DNA of 64,000 nucleotides from Rhabdophis nuchalis (GCA_039707465.1 CM077643.1:328293419-328357418), one strand, 5' to 3'; counted from the first letter of the stretch, positions 20,769 to 33,471 are shown. The notes: generated from the letters alone by a model not told the origin. Program-made: numbers and translations.

Positions 20769-21376
20769 GTCCTCAACTTACAACAGTTTGTTTAGTAGCC
20801 ATTCAAAGTTACAACGGTACTCAAAAAAATGACAGTTTTTCACAGTTACAATTTTATAACATCCCCATGATTGTGTGATCGAAATTCAACTAATTCATAG
20901 TTATTACCATAACTGTGTCCCAAGGTCATGTGATAGCAATAGGAATAGCACTTAGAGTTATATACTGCTTTACAGTGCTTTACAGCCCTCTCTAAGCAGT
21001 TTTACAGAGTCAGCATATTGCCCCCAACAATTTGGGTCTTCATATTACCCATCTTGGAAGGATGGAAGGCTGAGTCAACCTTGAGCCTGGTGAGATTTGA
21101 ACTGCCAAATTGCAGGCAGCCAGCAATTAACAGAAGTATTCTGAAGTACTGCAATCTAACCACTGCACCATCTTTTGCAAACCTTCTGACAAGCAAAGTC
21201 AATGGGGAAGCCAAATTCACTTAACAACCAGATTACTAATTTATAAACTGCAGTGATTCACTTAACAACTGTGGCAAGGAAGGTCATAAAATGGAGCAAA
21301 ACTCACTTAACAAATATCTCACTTAACAACAATAATTTTGGGCTCAAGTGTCATCATAAGACAATGATTACCTGTA
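20769..21376. mobile_element. MITE family A copy with an internal SINE
   Basis: Left part 20769-20934 (GTCCTCAACTTACAACAG...) and right part 21173-21376 (CTTCTGACAAGCAAAGTCAA...TTACCTGTAT) join into one element related to 17544-17957 in the other orientation. It starts at the base after the preceding MITE ends. Confidence 0.85.
20935..21172 (-). mobile_element. tRNA-type SINE inserted in MITE A, antisense
   Basis: On the minus strand it reads a tRNA-like head (GTGCAGTGGTTAGATTGCAG), AGTTCAAATCTCACCAGG (box-B-like), TTGACTCAGCCTTCCATCC, then GCATATGCTGACTCTG-like body and a CTATTGCTAT-type tail. It interrupts MITE A, so it inserted later. Different from the Sauria SINE and from the SINE at 9487. 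Confidence 0.8.
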
Positions 21377-21512
21377 TTTCATTACATGGATGGTTTCTCA
21401 GGTCTTTTATTTCATTACATGGATATTGGATTATTTTAAGAAAAATAATTTTCAAGTGATAATGTAAAGATAAAATTGTTAATGGGTCTTGGTTTGTTAG
21501 TTCCTCCTTTTT

Positions 21513-21540
21513 ATCCTATTGATAAATCTATCAATAGGAT
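21513..21540. repeat. Short perfect inverted repeat
   Basis: ATCCTATTGATA, 4-base spacer, TATCAATAGGAT: a perfect 12-bp stem. No associated feature. Confidence 0.8.
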
Positions 21541-21589
21541 ATCTTCTCTGTGTGCCATCTACCATTTCAGCTGTGCTCAATTATTTCCT

Positions 21590-21800
21590 AAAGTTAATAA
21601 GTCTTTAAGGATTTTAAGTTTTTAGCGCAGGGTGATAGTTTATTTAATTGGGTTTTAAATATTTATAATTGTTATGTTTATATGCTTTTTAATTTCCTGT
21701 GCACCGCCCCGAGTCCCTTCAGGGAGAGGGTGCAGTTTATAAATTGAAATGATAAAATAAATAAATAATAAATAATAATAATAATAATAAATAGTTTATA
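21590..21800 (+). mobile_element. L2-like LINE 3'UTR fragment, sense
   Basis: TTTCCTGTGCACCGCCCCGA, CCCTTCAGGGAGAGGG, TTTATAAATTGAAATGATAA, then an AATAAATAAT-type tail and (AAT)n to about 21792. Matches 13.7-13.83 kb. No coding part is left. Confidence 0.8.
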
Positions 21801-23944
21801 AGAATGGCCCTTTAGTATCCTAGCACACAATTCTTCATACCTCGGTGACCTGAACTTAGTCAAAATTAGCATATTTTGCCAGGACCACTGCAGTCATACA
21901 AAGTACCTTATGCAGAATTCTATTTGGCATCCCCTGCTTAAAAAAAAAAAAACCAATCAAAATAGTGTGTCTTTTTTTCTTGAACAGACTCTTTCTATGT
22001 GCTGCATAGAAAGAACCATGCAATGCAGGTTTTCATTTTTTTTTTAAATTTACAACTGGAATCACCCATCCCCATGATGTTCCCTTAGGCAGCACAGCAT
22101 CTGCACATTACTTTGCAGAGAGGCTGAGCATGTCCTAGCATCTCCCTATCCACTTCAGTCTGCAATTCTACATTTTTCACAATTGCCTCTTGAAATATTT
22201 ACATTCTTGTTGAACAAGACCTTGCAGAATTGGAAGGTGAATCATTTTATCTGTTGGAAAGTTTGGATTCTTTTCTCCAAAGAAACAGTATTAGGACGTT
22301 TGTTTGAAATTATATTTGTAAAGTTTAAAATATTTTTGAACTTCTACACATATCTTATTGAAAAAATTTAAATAAGAAGTGTTCGTCCAGTCAAATTTCT
22401 ATGTTAATTTGAAAACTGTTTCTGAATAAAGAACATTCTGATAACAACCATTATTTTTTTTAAAAATATACTTAAAATACGTATAGACTATTTTGACAAA
22501 ATAAAATCTCTATAATTAGAATGTGCAATCTTCTTAAGAGCAGAAATTATCACTGTATTTTTTTAAATCAATCTTGAAAATGTTATCAATTTTATCAAAT
22601 CAAGAGAGAAGATTCTACTAAATGTTAAGTTAAGAGGAAGGGTTTTGAAATTTTAACTGCTCCCAAAACAGAGAAGCATGATAAATACATGGTTGACATT
22701 GCCTACTCTTAAGTAAAAATCCTTGAGTAGAGCTTGACTCTTGGGGTCTACATAAACTTGAAATATTATGGAAACACATTTTGCCAGAATCCCTTTTCAG
22801 TGATATGTTGTAACTTGCATCTTATAACTTGGCATACACATGTGAGAGTCTGATAGACAATAGTTGTGTCTTCTGAGGCTGAAGTATGAGACGTAAATTG
22901 CTGGAAGTGGAAAATATGTGCATATGATAGAAAAACAATATTTGGTAAAGATGAAGTCAACATTTCACTTTTCAGGCACTACAGTGAACAGTGAAAAAAA
23001 GGAGAGACATTATGAATAGAACATAATGTAATATTCATTGCTGTATGCCTTCTATATTTAAATAAGATTAACATAAATGTTAATGTAGAATGTGTCATGT
23101 ACATTTTATTTTCATGTAAAACACACACAAAAAAGATTATGAAGTCGGTAACTTAAATCAGATTTTTGTTGGAATGTTTATAAGATGTTTCTTAATGCAT
23201 ATATATGCATGCTATTCATCTGAAAGCTTTGTAAAGTTGTATCACATGCAAAATGGCTTAAATATACTGGTATATTGTACATTATAGTTGGGATTTCCGC
23301 CTGTTGGAAAATTGCTATTAGCAAAGAATAATAGAACAATTACAATAGAAACACATGGTACAATTACAAAGGTGATGATTGCCAATGTCCATGACTTGGA
23401 GAGTGATATGGTACATATCTTTCATTCATCATTAGTGAAAGAACATTTCATTTAAGGAAATACGCTAAACAAAACAATAGCCAGTAAGGTAAACATAATG
23501 GTTCAGATCCTGAACAGTTGTATCCTGGAAATGAGTTATTTTTACTAGTGGATTGCTCGCGATGTCTCACCTTTCTTTCTGAAGAAAATGTGTTTGCTCT
23601 ATAACAGTAAGAAACAATATATTTCAATAATTATGAAAAATTACTAATTTGTTCTACAAATCAGTCAAGATAGAAAATAATCTCAACAGCAGACCATTTT
23701 CAAAAAATAAAATCCAGGCTTAATTTCCATTTTCCTCCAATGCACCAAAGTACAAATGAAAAAGTGTCTTCTAATAGGACGCGAGTGTAATATAATTTTC
23801 CATTTGAGTTCATGATCTCACTGGGAAATGTATGCTTCTGCACCTGCCTCAAAAACAAATGAGAGAGAATTAGAACTTATTTCTTTGAATCTCAGGTAAA
23901 CTGTTCCTTTGCTAAATATACATTTTCATTTTAAATATAACCAA
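21801..23944. other. Unassigned AT-rich sequence
   Basis: Contains a small hairpin-like CTTTCTATG...CATAGAAAG near 21989-22011. No gene or repeat recognised. Confidence 0.5.
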
Positions 23945-24010
23945 GTCTATAAAGACTTGGGTCCTCTGTGGAGAAGGGCGGGATATAAATGTAATAAAAT
24001 AAATAAAAAT
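23945..24010 (+). mobile_element. LINE 3' tail fragment
   Basis: GAGAAGGGCGGGATATAAAT then AATAAAATAAATAAA, an L2-like tail without any coding part. Confidence 0.65.
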
Positions 24011-24537
24011 ATAAAGTTAGTAATTTTTTAAAAAAATGTTTAAAAACCTTTATGGGATACATACAGCGCTTTGATTAGAGACCCTCTATTTGTCTCACAT
24101 TCAACATCTAGCAATGAAAAATATAGTGGATTATTGAATTATTGTCTGAAGCCTTTAAAAACTAAATACTTAGTTAGTGCAGATTCAATTTATTTAATTT
24201 ATTTGGCCATTTATTATATATGCATAATTCTGGGAAGGTAACAGTTGAAAATAGAAAAAAATATAATAAAATAATAGTTTAAAATAATGCAGATAAGCTA
24301 ACATAGCTACTGAAAACAAAAGTCGGAAACATATATTTGTATGAATTAATAAGTTCATATGTATGTTGTGCCTAGTTAATGATATTATATAATTGTTATG
24401 AAATATTGTAGCATCATTTGAAGATGTATAAAGATGAAACTTTGATCTAGGAGATATAACAAAATGTATGTACTTATTATTTAGTTTTATTGCTTTTAAA
24501 ATAATAACAGAAAAAGAAAAAATCTAAAGAAATTTTA
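24011..24537. other. Unassigned AT-rich sequence
   Basis: Nothing recognised. Confidence 0.5.
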
Positions 24538-24592
24538 GGTCCTTTTTTAGAAGGGCGGGGTATAAATTTAATAAAATAAATAAATAAAATTA
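24538..24592 (+). mobile_element. LINE 3' tail fragment
   Basis: AGAAGGGCGGGGTATAAATT then AATAAAATAAATAAATAAAA; same tail as 23945-24010, about 550 bp away. Confidence 0.65.
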
Positions 24593-27079
24593 AAAGGTAC
24601 ATACAGTAAAAATCTTGCAGGCAATTCAACAAAGTTTATATTTTTGTTTTTGTTTTGAGCATGAAATGTAAACATAAGTTCAGTCATGAATGACTGGAAA
24701 CAACCATTTAATTTTAGAATCAGGAATGGTGGAACGGAATAGCAAGATTTAGTATTTGAATAAAAGGGCATTTATTAAAAACCTGATGCATATATAAATA
24801 TTGATTTGGCAGAGTAAGAAACTGGCTGTAAAAAATTAGTAAGTCTATCTGCTGTTCCACCTGCCTGAACCAATTCAGAAAAACCAGACTTCATTTCCCT
24901 GAATATTGAAATGATTACAACTGGTTTAACATCTTTACATCCTCTTAAATTTCTTTTTTCTATTCCTTATTATTTTCTTTCGTGGGAAAAACCAATTGTT
25001 ATATTCTTTTTTTCTAGATCCTCTCCATCATTCATGGTTTGGAAGACACTGCCTGCAAATACTGCCAATTGTACCTAATTCCTTGCTCTCTGATGAACTC
25101 TAAATTTGTGCTGTGTTGCATGGTGCATTTTTATGATGTAAAATACATCATGAGGTGTTCTTCACTTGGATAAATTGCAACACCTCTTTGTTTGCCAAAA
25201 GAGACATGCACAGCCCTAAGGTGGATACATCTAGTTTGATCAAGTGAAGAAAGCAACCTGGACTTTTTCTCAAAGGTAAGATCAGCTATTACAACTGGCA
25301 AACTGTGAAAATAAAATTGTCATGATTTCAAATCAAGGGCTGGATCATGTTAGTTCAAGAATCTTCATGTTTCTTAAAATATCAAAAGAAAAATTCTGTT
25401 GTCTGGCCATTTTTCACATGCTTTCTGGAGCCCAATAGTCAAAGCAATATCTTTTGGTGAATTAATTTCATTGTTAAGCATTGATCGATTTTACATTTAT
25501 GAAACATTAGGCCTGTTTCATTTGCAAAATTGTATATTGCAAGACATTATTTTATTTTGTCACGTAACTAATGCTAACCTTTATTTTGTTTTTGTTTTTA
25601 AATTCTTCATAATATTGAATTTCTGGTTTTGCTTCAAGTACTCCATCACTTAAGGAGATTCTTAGAATTGTAGGCACCACATAGACTGCTAAAGCATCTG
25701 AGCTATACTGCTTCTTCAATGTGTCTGGTTTTCAGTTCTTTCCCTTCAGTTTTCAAAGAGTTACAGATATTATATTATGCATGCCCCCATGAATAGAGAT
25801 CATATGACCACCTCCACCACCTCTATTAGGAGAAAGAAATCTCTCTTATGTTAATACAGTTTATATCCTATGTACTATTAACACGGATCACCAGGAGGCT
25901 GTGTGAACAGTTTTGACCTATTTGGATTCATCAGAGACGGTACTGAGATATCGTTCTAGGGGGTTCAAATTTTCTACCATGAATTGAATTCAGTCCTTTG
26001 TATTTTAGACTAGACACAGGGCATTAATGTAAGGAGCTTTCTATCTAGTTCAGAGAGTTGCAGAATTTGGAATTTGTTTGAATGGTCTATACAGCCACCT
26101 TCTCTAGTGGAAAGGCAAATCTGAAACATCTTTTCAATTTTAGCCATTTCCCAAGAAAGTAATTATTTGCTGTTCAGTTACAGATGCCTCCAATTTGTAA
26201 AACTGTTTATAAACATTGTAAAACTGGTAATTAGTAGAGCCTTGACTTAGTACATAACTGACTCTCATTGACCTGAATTTAAGCAGTAAACATGTTTTTG
26301 TTGTTGTGAACAATAAATTTTCCAGCTTTCTTTCCTGATTCCCAAAAGTTTTGATTTATGTATTTCAAAGAAGGTTAAAATTGTTCTACATGTAGTAGCT
26401 ACATTTTAACTTTAGCTACTATAAATATTTGGCACAAATCATATGTGGGGTAGTTAGCATTTTTTTCTCATCTGTATAAAATTAAAATCTCCTTTTTATC
26501 TTTTTCTTTTTTCTTTTTACTTTGCTAGCAAGAGTAGATTTGAGAATAAATGCATCTCAGAGATTTCATATTGTAGGACCAAATTTCCTGGCAGGATTAC
26601 CTCGTGTTCTTGAAATGTAAGCTTGCAATATTTCAAGTTTAAAAACAGCTGGCAATAAAAAGATTTCTTGAATACCTTCTTCCTTGTAAATTAGCAAAGG
26701 CTTTTATTTCTCTGCATCTAGAGGTAATTTGATTATTTTTTAGTTGTTTCTGGTAATATGCCTATACAGTTTAAATAGTTGAGTTTGCAGACTTATTATG
26801 AGTTCATCATGAACTTGCTCTTTTTTCCCTAAGGTCTTAATTGTCATTTTATGAGTAAAAAGTAATAATCCTCTTCCATGCTTACAAATAGTTATTAAAT
26901 TGAAGAGTGTGAAATCTCATAATTTTAAGATTGCCATAGATCCCTGATATGTCATTTTCAGAACTGTTTAGAGATTCACAGAAGATTCACTATTCATTCA
27001 GAGCACATTAATTCTTGTTGCTGGGATAGGAGTATATCAGGATTCAGTGTAGTTCTACTTTTGGCAGACAAAGGATTCA
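24593..27079. other. Unassigned AT-rich sequence
   Basis: No gene found on either strand; the open frames are short and without motifs. Low-level palindromes (for example GATGTAAAATACATC near 25136) only. Confidence 0.5.
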
Positions 27080-27087
27080 TTCTAGCC

Positions 27088-27207
27088 CAGCGGTGTCAAA
27101 CTCATGCCATCATGGCAGTGTCACGTGATGTATCTGGACTTTTTTCCCCTTTGCTAAACCAGGCATGTGATGCATTCGGCCTGTAGGCTGGGAGTTTGAC
27201 AGCCCTG
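27088..27207. mobile_element. hAT-type MITE, 120 bp
   Basis: Starts CAGCGGTGTCAAACTC and ends GAGTTTGACAGCCCTG, inverted termini with two mismatches. Flanks TTCTAGCC (27080-27087) and TTCTGGAC (27208-27215) are a decayed 8-bp duplication (6 of 8). Confidence 0.85.
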
Positions 27208-27516
27208 TTCTGGACTATTGTAGGGTTTGGAAGGCAAAGTTGTTCTTTTGTGTAGTACGGCATTATATCCCAATATATAGTTGCACATGCCAGGTGTATA
27301 TGTGAACCATGGGCTGTACAGAATAGTCCAGCAGTGTCTTGACCCAGTATATGTGGTAAAATAAAAGGATTGCTAGGACTTACAAGGTTTATGCATTTAC
27401 TATTTAAGGCTCTAGGCATTATATGGAATTAAACCATGATATAAGGCATATGATTTAAAAATGTAAAATTGTGAACCATAATAAACAATAAAGATGTGGA
27501 TTTCCTGTAGCTGCTG

Positions 27517-27852
27517 TCAAGATTCCAAATAACATCCAAAAGTAAATCAGAGTCCAAGGAAAAGTAAAAGTTCCAATTTATTAAGAGAGCTATGTTGGCA
27601 CATCTGTGAAAACCCGAATCTGAAAGCTTCCTGGTTTTCCCCACCCAGTTGAAACTTCAAGATCTTGCCCCCACACCAAGAAGTCCATCACATGGTCCAA
27701 TCTCCCAGTGCCATGCTGGCAGTTCTACCCATCCAATACGGGTCAGGTGCAGAGGTGCAGAGACAAAGGATGACCTTGGCTTTCTAGAAAGAATTTTGTT
27801 GTGAATACATAATACGTGACTTCTTACAATTCCCCCCTCCCATTTTCCCACA
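27517..27852 (-). mobile_element. Possible solo LTR remnant, antisense
   Basis: On the minus strand it begins TGTGGGAAAATGGGAGGGG, has an AATAAA within CTCTTAATAAATTGGA near 27580, and can end in CA near 27517, the outline of a retroviral-type LTR (TG...CA, late polyadenylation signal). I see no target duplication, primer-binding site or gag/pol coding next to it, so the class is uncertain. It could also be another kind of repeat. Confidence 0.4.
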
Positions 27853-28725
27853 ATAGAAAATGCATAGTAGAATAATAGAAAGTATGGCAGGCCAAAGTCC
27901 CAAAAGAAAAGATGGCTGCAGGCCTGACAGCTGCTTAATCACAAAGGCCTTCTTAAAAAGTCAAATTTGCCTATTCCTGGAATGAAGGGACATTATTGTT
28001 CAAGGTGTAATTCTTTCAAAAGATGAAACAATTATCTCTGTGTCCATTTTCATATGTTTGCCTATTATGTCTTGGTCTGTTGATATGGAACCTTCAACAG
28101 ATATTCCCCATCTACTCAGATCTGGTGAATAGAATTTACTTGGGTCATTTTTACAATACTCAGGCTCCAAGCTATATAATTTATTCAATGGGTATGTGGC
28201 AGAGTTAAACTCATAAAAAATTCTCTCTTCTTTATTGTCATGCATAGATTTCCAGTGTTCCGTATAACATCTCAAGACAGAGTTGCCTTGAACTGTGAGA
28301 TGGGTGGCAAATAAATTTCTTAAATAAATTCAACATTTTTGTCACTTCAATGGATTTTGTCCATACAGTTTCCCATTTTAGGCGAATATGAGACACTTTA
28401 CTCATAAAACGTTTGATCAGACAAGCACACCAGATAATTACTTTCTAGTCTTGTCCTTCCATCTAATTATCTGAGATATTATTAATAGAGCTCACAGTAT
28501 TGAGCTGTTATTATAGATTAAATTATTTTGGTGAGACTGGTGATATCAGTTTATGCCATTCATTATTGATTAGAGAATTTTAATGTGTACTTAGGTTTGT
28601 TTTATTGTTTGCTATTTTACTTCTATACTGTGGAAATTTCATTAAATTTTTATGAATGTACATAAACCCTAATATTCTCTTTTGATTATGAAGGATATAA
28701 GTCAAACAAATAGATACTTAAAATA
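27853..28725. other. Unassigned sequence
   Basis: A 91-codon minus frame (28000-28275) has no recognised motif and no supporting context. Nothing else seen. Confidence 0.4.
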
Positions 28726-29085
28726 GAATAACAGAGTTGGAAAGGACCTTGGAGGTCTTCTAATCCAACACTCTGCTTAGGCAGGAAACCCTATACCATT
28801 TCAGACAAATCATTTTCCAATCTCTTCTTTAAAATTTCCAGTGTTGGAATATTCATAATTTTTAGAGGCAGGGCATTCCATTGATTAATTGTTCCAACTG
28901 TCAGGAAATTTCTTTTTAGTTCTAGGTTGTTTAGCTCCCTGTTTACCTTCCATCCATTGCTTCTTATCCTGCCCTCAGGTGCTTTGGAGAATAGCTTGAC
29001 CCCCCTCAAGCTATTCATATAGTTATGTATGTCTCTGCTATATATGACTATGCAGTCTCTGCTACTCAGCCCTGTGGAGGTAAAA
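28726..29085 (-). mobile_element. CR1-type LINE 3' end, antisense
   Basis: AACAGAGTTGGAAAGGACCT at the low-coordinate end is the antisense CR1 tail. The minus strand between about 29050 and 28790 encodes the ORF2 end: GVKLFSKAPEGRIRSNGWK, LELKRNFLTVGTINQWNALP, PTLEILKKRLENDL. A fragment of about 120 residues; the endonuclease and most of the reverse transcriptase are absent. Very close to the copy at 48369-48642 (GVKLFSKAPEGRTRSNGWK). Confidence 0.9.
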
Positions 29086-29289
29086 ACCTTGTCAATATAT
29101 AGATAGTAAAAACAAAATATTAAAATACCTCTTTGATATTGGAGAAGTAACATTTTCAAAAACTGGAACAATAGCACTTTTTTTTTTACAAGAGCCAGAA
29201 ACTTTGGAAAAAAATAAAGTAAGTGTCATACATTGACAGCACATTTTCAGTTGCTTGCTAAAATGAATTATGTATATATAGGAGGAAGA

Positions 29290-29365
29290 AGGTGTGTTTG
29301 ATATGTTCACCACCTTGAGTTATTTGTAAAAGCAATAAAGAATGGATAAAAATAAATAAATCTTC
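29290..29365 (+). mobile_element. SINE/LINE 3' tail fragment
   Basis: CACCTTGAGTTATTTGTAAA and GGATAAAAATAAATAAATC, as in the tail of the SINE ending at 10145. Confidence 0.55.
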
Positions 29366-30270
29366 ATTTACCCATAAAAACAAGTGTGGCGTATATAATT
29401 GAAAATAATATACATTATTCAGACATTTATTTATTGCTAAATTTTAACGTACTTTTTTTCATTGCTATGGAGCTAGAAGTTGCTGTATTCTCAAGAATGT
29501 AGCATGTCTGTTTTTGCTTATGAAGTAGAGAGTAGGAAAACAAAACAGCAATATTAAAAATGGAAGAAAATATAAGAATCTAGTAAAACAAAACACCATG
29601 AGATATTTTTGATTTTATCACGCATTGCACGAAGCCAAGAAAGATTTGCTTTTTTAAAAAAGAAATAAATAAAAGACAAGAAGTAAGGCTAAGAATACAC
29701 ATGCTCCAAAAGGATGTTATTTGAATCTGGAATATTATCAGGTTTACTATTCTTCTATTTCTTAAATTTGAAAGTTTTATTTCTGTATTAATGCAAGATT
29801 TTTTAAAATTGTTTTAGTATTATATTATTATCAGCATTTAGTATCTGTTACTAAACAGATCTGTACATTTATTTCCCACTTTAGGATGAAGGATAGACTA
29901 GATTATTTAACATCTTAACCATCTTATGCATTGTTTGAAAAGAAAAAAATAATACATAAAATGTCATTTCATTTATTCTGTTTTCTTCCCATGGAATCTC
30001 TATTTGATACTCCAATTCTTTTATAATAGGTCTGTAATCATAAGCAACAGATTTCAGGGTCAGATAGCTGTCTGCTCTCCCCTATTCCAGGATCCTTTAG
30101 ACACAGGTAACAAGCCTGCTGTAAACCCTTGCACACCCTTGTATTTATACTCTGCAGATGTCTGCTGTTACAGTTTAGTGACACTGTGAAACAATTACAG
30201 GATTCACGAAATTTGCTTTGCCAGGGTGAAAGACAACTCTTAAAAAAAGAAGTGGACATCAAAAATATGA
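29366..30270. other. Unassigned AT-rich sequence
   Basis: No gene recognised. 30030-30240 is less AT-rich and may be part of an unknown repeat. Confidence 0.4.
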
Positions 30271-30278
30271 GTATAGCA

Positions 30279-30645
30279 CAGTGATAGCTAACCTATGGCA
30301 CGGGTGCCACAGGTGGCATGTGGAACCATTTCTAAGGGCACGCAAGGCATTGCCCTGTCAGTTCCAGCAGGCATGTGTGCACTGGCCAGCTGATTTAGAC
30401 CTTCTTTTGAGGCCATTTTTCGCCCTCTGGAGGCTTCAGGGAAGTTCCTGAAGCCTCTGGAGGTGGGGGGAGGCTGTTTTTACCCCAGGCTCCTAGAAAG
30501 CCTCTGGAGCCTGGGGAGGGCTTAAAAAGCATGCCAAAAGCAGGGGATCACACACATAGCATTATGGGTGTGGCACAACCATGCCCGACCTCCCTGTGCT
30601 CCCCTCGCTTTTGGCACGCGAGCCAAAAAAGGTTAGCCATCACTG
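30279..30645. mobile_element. hAT-type MITE, 367 bp (CAGTGATGGC family)
   Basis: Termini CAGTGATAGCTAACCT and AGGTTAGCCATCACTG differ at a single base when aligned as inverted repeats. The 8-bp duplication GTATAGCA (30271-30278 and 30646-30653) is exact. The body carries CTGGCCAGCTGATTTAG and an inverted AGGCTCCTAGAAAGCCTCTG block. No transposase. Relatives: 31673-32076, 56551-56864, 62871-63264, partial 18088-18455. Confidence 0.95.
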
Positions 30646-30653
30646 GTATAGCA

Positions 30654-31664
30654 CATCAATTCTTAAATTTTAGATATCATAATTATTGAATATTCTGGGA
30701 CACTGGTTTGCAGTTGACCAATTTAATAAGATTAATAATTATACAGAAAAATATACTTTGTTATATAATTTAGCAAGTAGTAGAATTTCTGGTTTGCACG
30801 CTGTATTTCTGCATGACAACAGAATTTGATTAGGAGGGATAGCAAGTAGATTTCAGTAGTAAACCTATAGCTAGATTTTAATTGACAGACCTAGTTCTTT
30901 AAGATGGATGTTTTATATTAAGGGATGCCGACTTAGCTAAATGTTCCCTGTTTTCACTTGAAGTTGCATATTTTGCTGATTTGGTATCAGAAATAATGGC
31001 ATTCATATTTTGGATCTATTTGTCTTCTGTGCCAGATTGATGGCAGGTATAAAATATTTGGTGTTATTTATTTTATTTTAACACTGAAAAAAATCTAAGA
31101 CATCAACTAATGGAGTTTATAAACTTTTCTTCTAATCCATCCTCTTGATTGAAAAGTATCCGCACATATCACACCTTCAAATGAAGTGATGTGTTTTCAG
31201 TTATTGCATTCATCATTATTTAAAAAAACATTAATAATATTTCCACTGCAAAAAAATCTGCTTGGTTATTAGGTAGGAATAGAGAATTAGAGTTTTTGTT
31301 TCATTTTTGGGTGTACTTGCTATCACCTAGTGGTCATGTAGATTTTTTTTTCTTTTCCTCCTGCTCAGATCTAGTAGTTCTATGTCTGTTATCCTTAACA
31401 TCCATTTCAATTGTTTCATCTGGTGTATTAGTTTAAAAGAGACATCATCCCTTCAGGATTAGAAATGCTACAATGGTTCATGAAATCAGGACATTTATAT
31501 TATTTCTCTGAAATAAGAGACAAGCTTTGAAAACCCTTGAATCCTATACTGGATTACAAATCAAATCTGAAAATATCTCATTTAAAGGGCTGGTCTTCAG
31601 ATTTCAAGAAAAGAAATTTTGATCCTCAGTAGTGTCTGCAGAAGTGATAAGATGAAAAATATTG
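30654..31664. other. Unassigned AT-rich sequence
   Basis: Nothing recognised. Confidence 0.5.
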
Positions 31665-31672
31665 CATTAGAG

Positions 31673-32076
31673 CTGGGATGGCGAACCTATGGCATGCGTG
31701 CCACAGGTGGCATGTGGAGCCATTTGTCAGGGCACGCAACAGGGAAGCCTCCTGAGGGCTCCTAAAGGCTCCAGAGGGCTTAAACCAGCCCTATGAGCAA
31801 ACCGGAAGTCTGTTTTTTTGCACTCCGGAGGCATAAGGGAAACTCCTGAAGCCTCCAGAGGGGCTCGGGGGGGCAGGGGAGGCTATTTTCGCCCTCCCAG
31901 GCTCCTAGAAAGCCTCTGGAGCCTGGGGAGGGCGAAAAAAGCATGCAAAAAGAGGGTTGCACCTGTTATGCATGCATGCATGCTGAGGGCTCGCACATTG
32001 CATTATGGGTGCAGCACGCCCCCCTTGCGCCCCCACCGCTTATGGCACACGAGCCAAAAAAGGTTCACCATTGCTG
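31673..32076. mobile_element. hAT-type MITE, 404 bp (CAGTGATGGC family)
   Basis: Termini CTGGGATGGCGAACCT and AGGTTCACCATTGCTG, with an exact 8-bp duplication CATTAGAG (31665-31672 and 32077-32084). Body shares GGCACGCAAC, AGGCTCCTAGAAAGCCTCTG and GGCACACGAGCCAAAAAAGG motifs with the other copies. Confidence 0.93.
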
Positions 32077-32084
32077 CATTAGAG

Positions 32085-32645
32085 CCCTGTGATGCAAGCT
32101 TTGTCCCATTTGTATCTATGTCTTGACCCATATATAAATAATCACAATACAATGCTATAATGTTGCTTGAATTGTTTTGACAGAAGCAGAAAGTTGCTCT
32201 TTTCCGATTTCCTTGCTTGTAGGCAACACTCTTAAAGTAAAACTCATTGTTTGCCTAAGGAGTTGTGTTTATGATCTGTCCTTAAAAAGCCAGCAGATGT
32301 TCAACCTCTGAATTGCTTTTTATCTACTGCTATTCTGGTTTTATAGGGAATTTCAAGTCTTCAATATAACCCACAGAAAAAATATTGCTTTGGTGGGGCT
32401 GTTCAAAGAACTATCTGGCATGAGCCAACAATTAACTGAACATTTGATTAATTTCCAAGGTAATCTGATATATGCCAAGGTGAGCTCACGCATCTCTATT
32501 TAGAGCTGATGAAACAATGATTGAACTGTAACAGTTGAAACTAATAGAGAAGCTGTGTTCCTTTTTACAGAGTTCTTTGAACTAGAACTCACTTGCAAAT
32601 TATTTATTGTAGACAATTTGTGGAAAAGAATAAAAATTATGCTTG
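32085..32645. other. Unassigned AT-rich sequence
   Basis: Nothing recognised. Confidence 0.5.
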
Positions 32646-32653
32646 ATATATAG

Positions 32654-32879
32654 CAGTGGTAGTCAACCTGGTCCCTACCGCCCACTAGTGGGCGTTCCAG
32701 CTTTCATGGTGGGCGGTAGGGGTTTTGTCTGATATTAAAGCACTTTCCTTTTTTAAATTTAATTGACTTCCCTATTTTATAAATCACCATTACTGTGGAA
32801 CCAGTGAGCGGTTAGAAAATTTTACTACTAACAGAGATACAAAAGTGGGCGGTAGGTATAAAAAGATTGAATACCTCTG
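32654..32879. mobile_element. hAT-type MITE, 226 bp (GGGCGGTAGG family)
   Basis: Starts CAGTGGTAGTCAACCTG and ends TTGAATACCTCTG, imperfect inverted termini. Flanks ATATATAG (32646-32653) and ATATATAT (32880-32887) are a 7-of-8 duplication. GTGGGCGGTAGG occurs near both ends. Confidence 0.85.
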
Positions 32880-32887
32880 ATATATAT

Positions 32888-33463
32888 CATAATAGCAGAT
32901 ATTGAAACAAAATTGCATTAGCTAAAATTATGTATTAAATGTCATTTTCATAATGAAAGTATGCTCCCCCTCCCTTTGGACCTGCCAAAAGATCTTTATA
33001 TCCTACAATTCAGAAATCTTAAGTATTATATATTTTAAAAATAGGTTGAAAAAATATTACCTTTATACTCAATGATTTGTCATCTGAATAATTAATACAT
33101 AGGTAATAATTTTTCCAAAAAAGAAAAGTACTGAACTATATAATATAGATTCTGGAAGCTTGAGCTCAGAGTTATGGTAGCAAATAATATAATCACCATA
33201 TTATAATCTGTCTACCATACTCTATTGTTTGTTACATACCATACTATATTTTTTGTTGCTGAAATATCACAAATTTGGAAAAGCAGTTACCACTTTCAAG
33301 ATTACATCATGAAAAATAGAAAATTACTACGGTTGGTTTTATTATGATCATTTTTATTTCATGTCAGCAAACAGCATGGATCAGGATATGAACATGTTAC
33401 ACTGTGCAAGCGATTTTGCATCTAATATAACAAGATTATCATTTTCTATGCTTGTTAAAACTA
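32888..33463. other. Unassigned AT-rich sequence
   Basis: Nothing recognised. Confidence 0.5.
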
Positions 33464-33471
33464 TTTGCATA

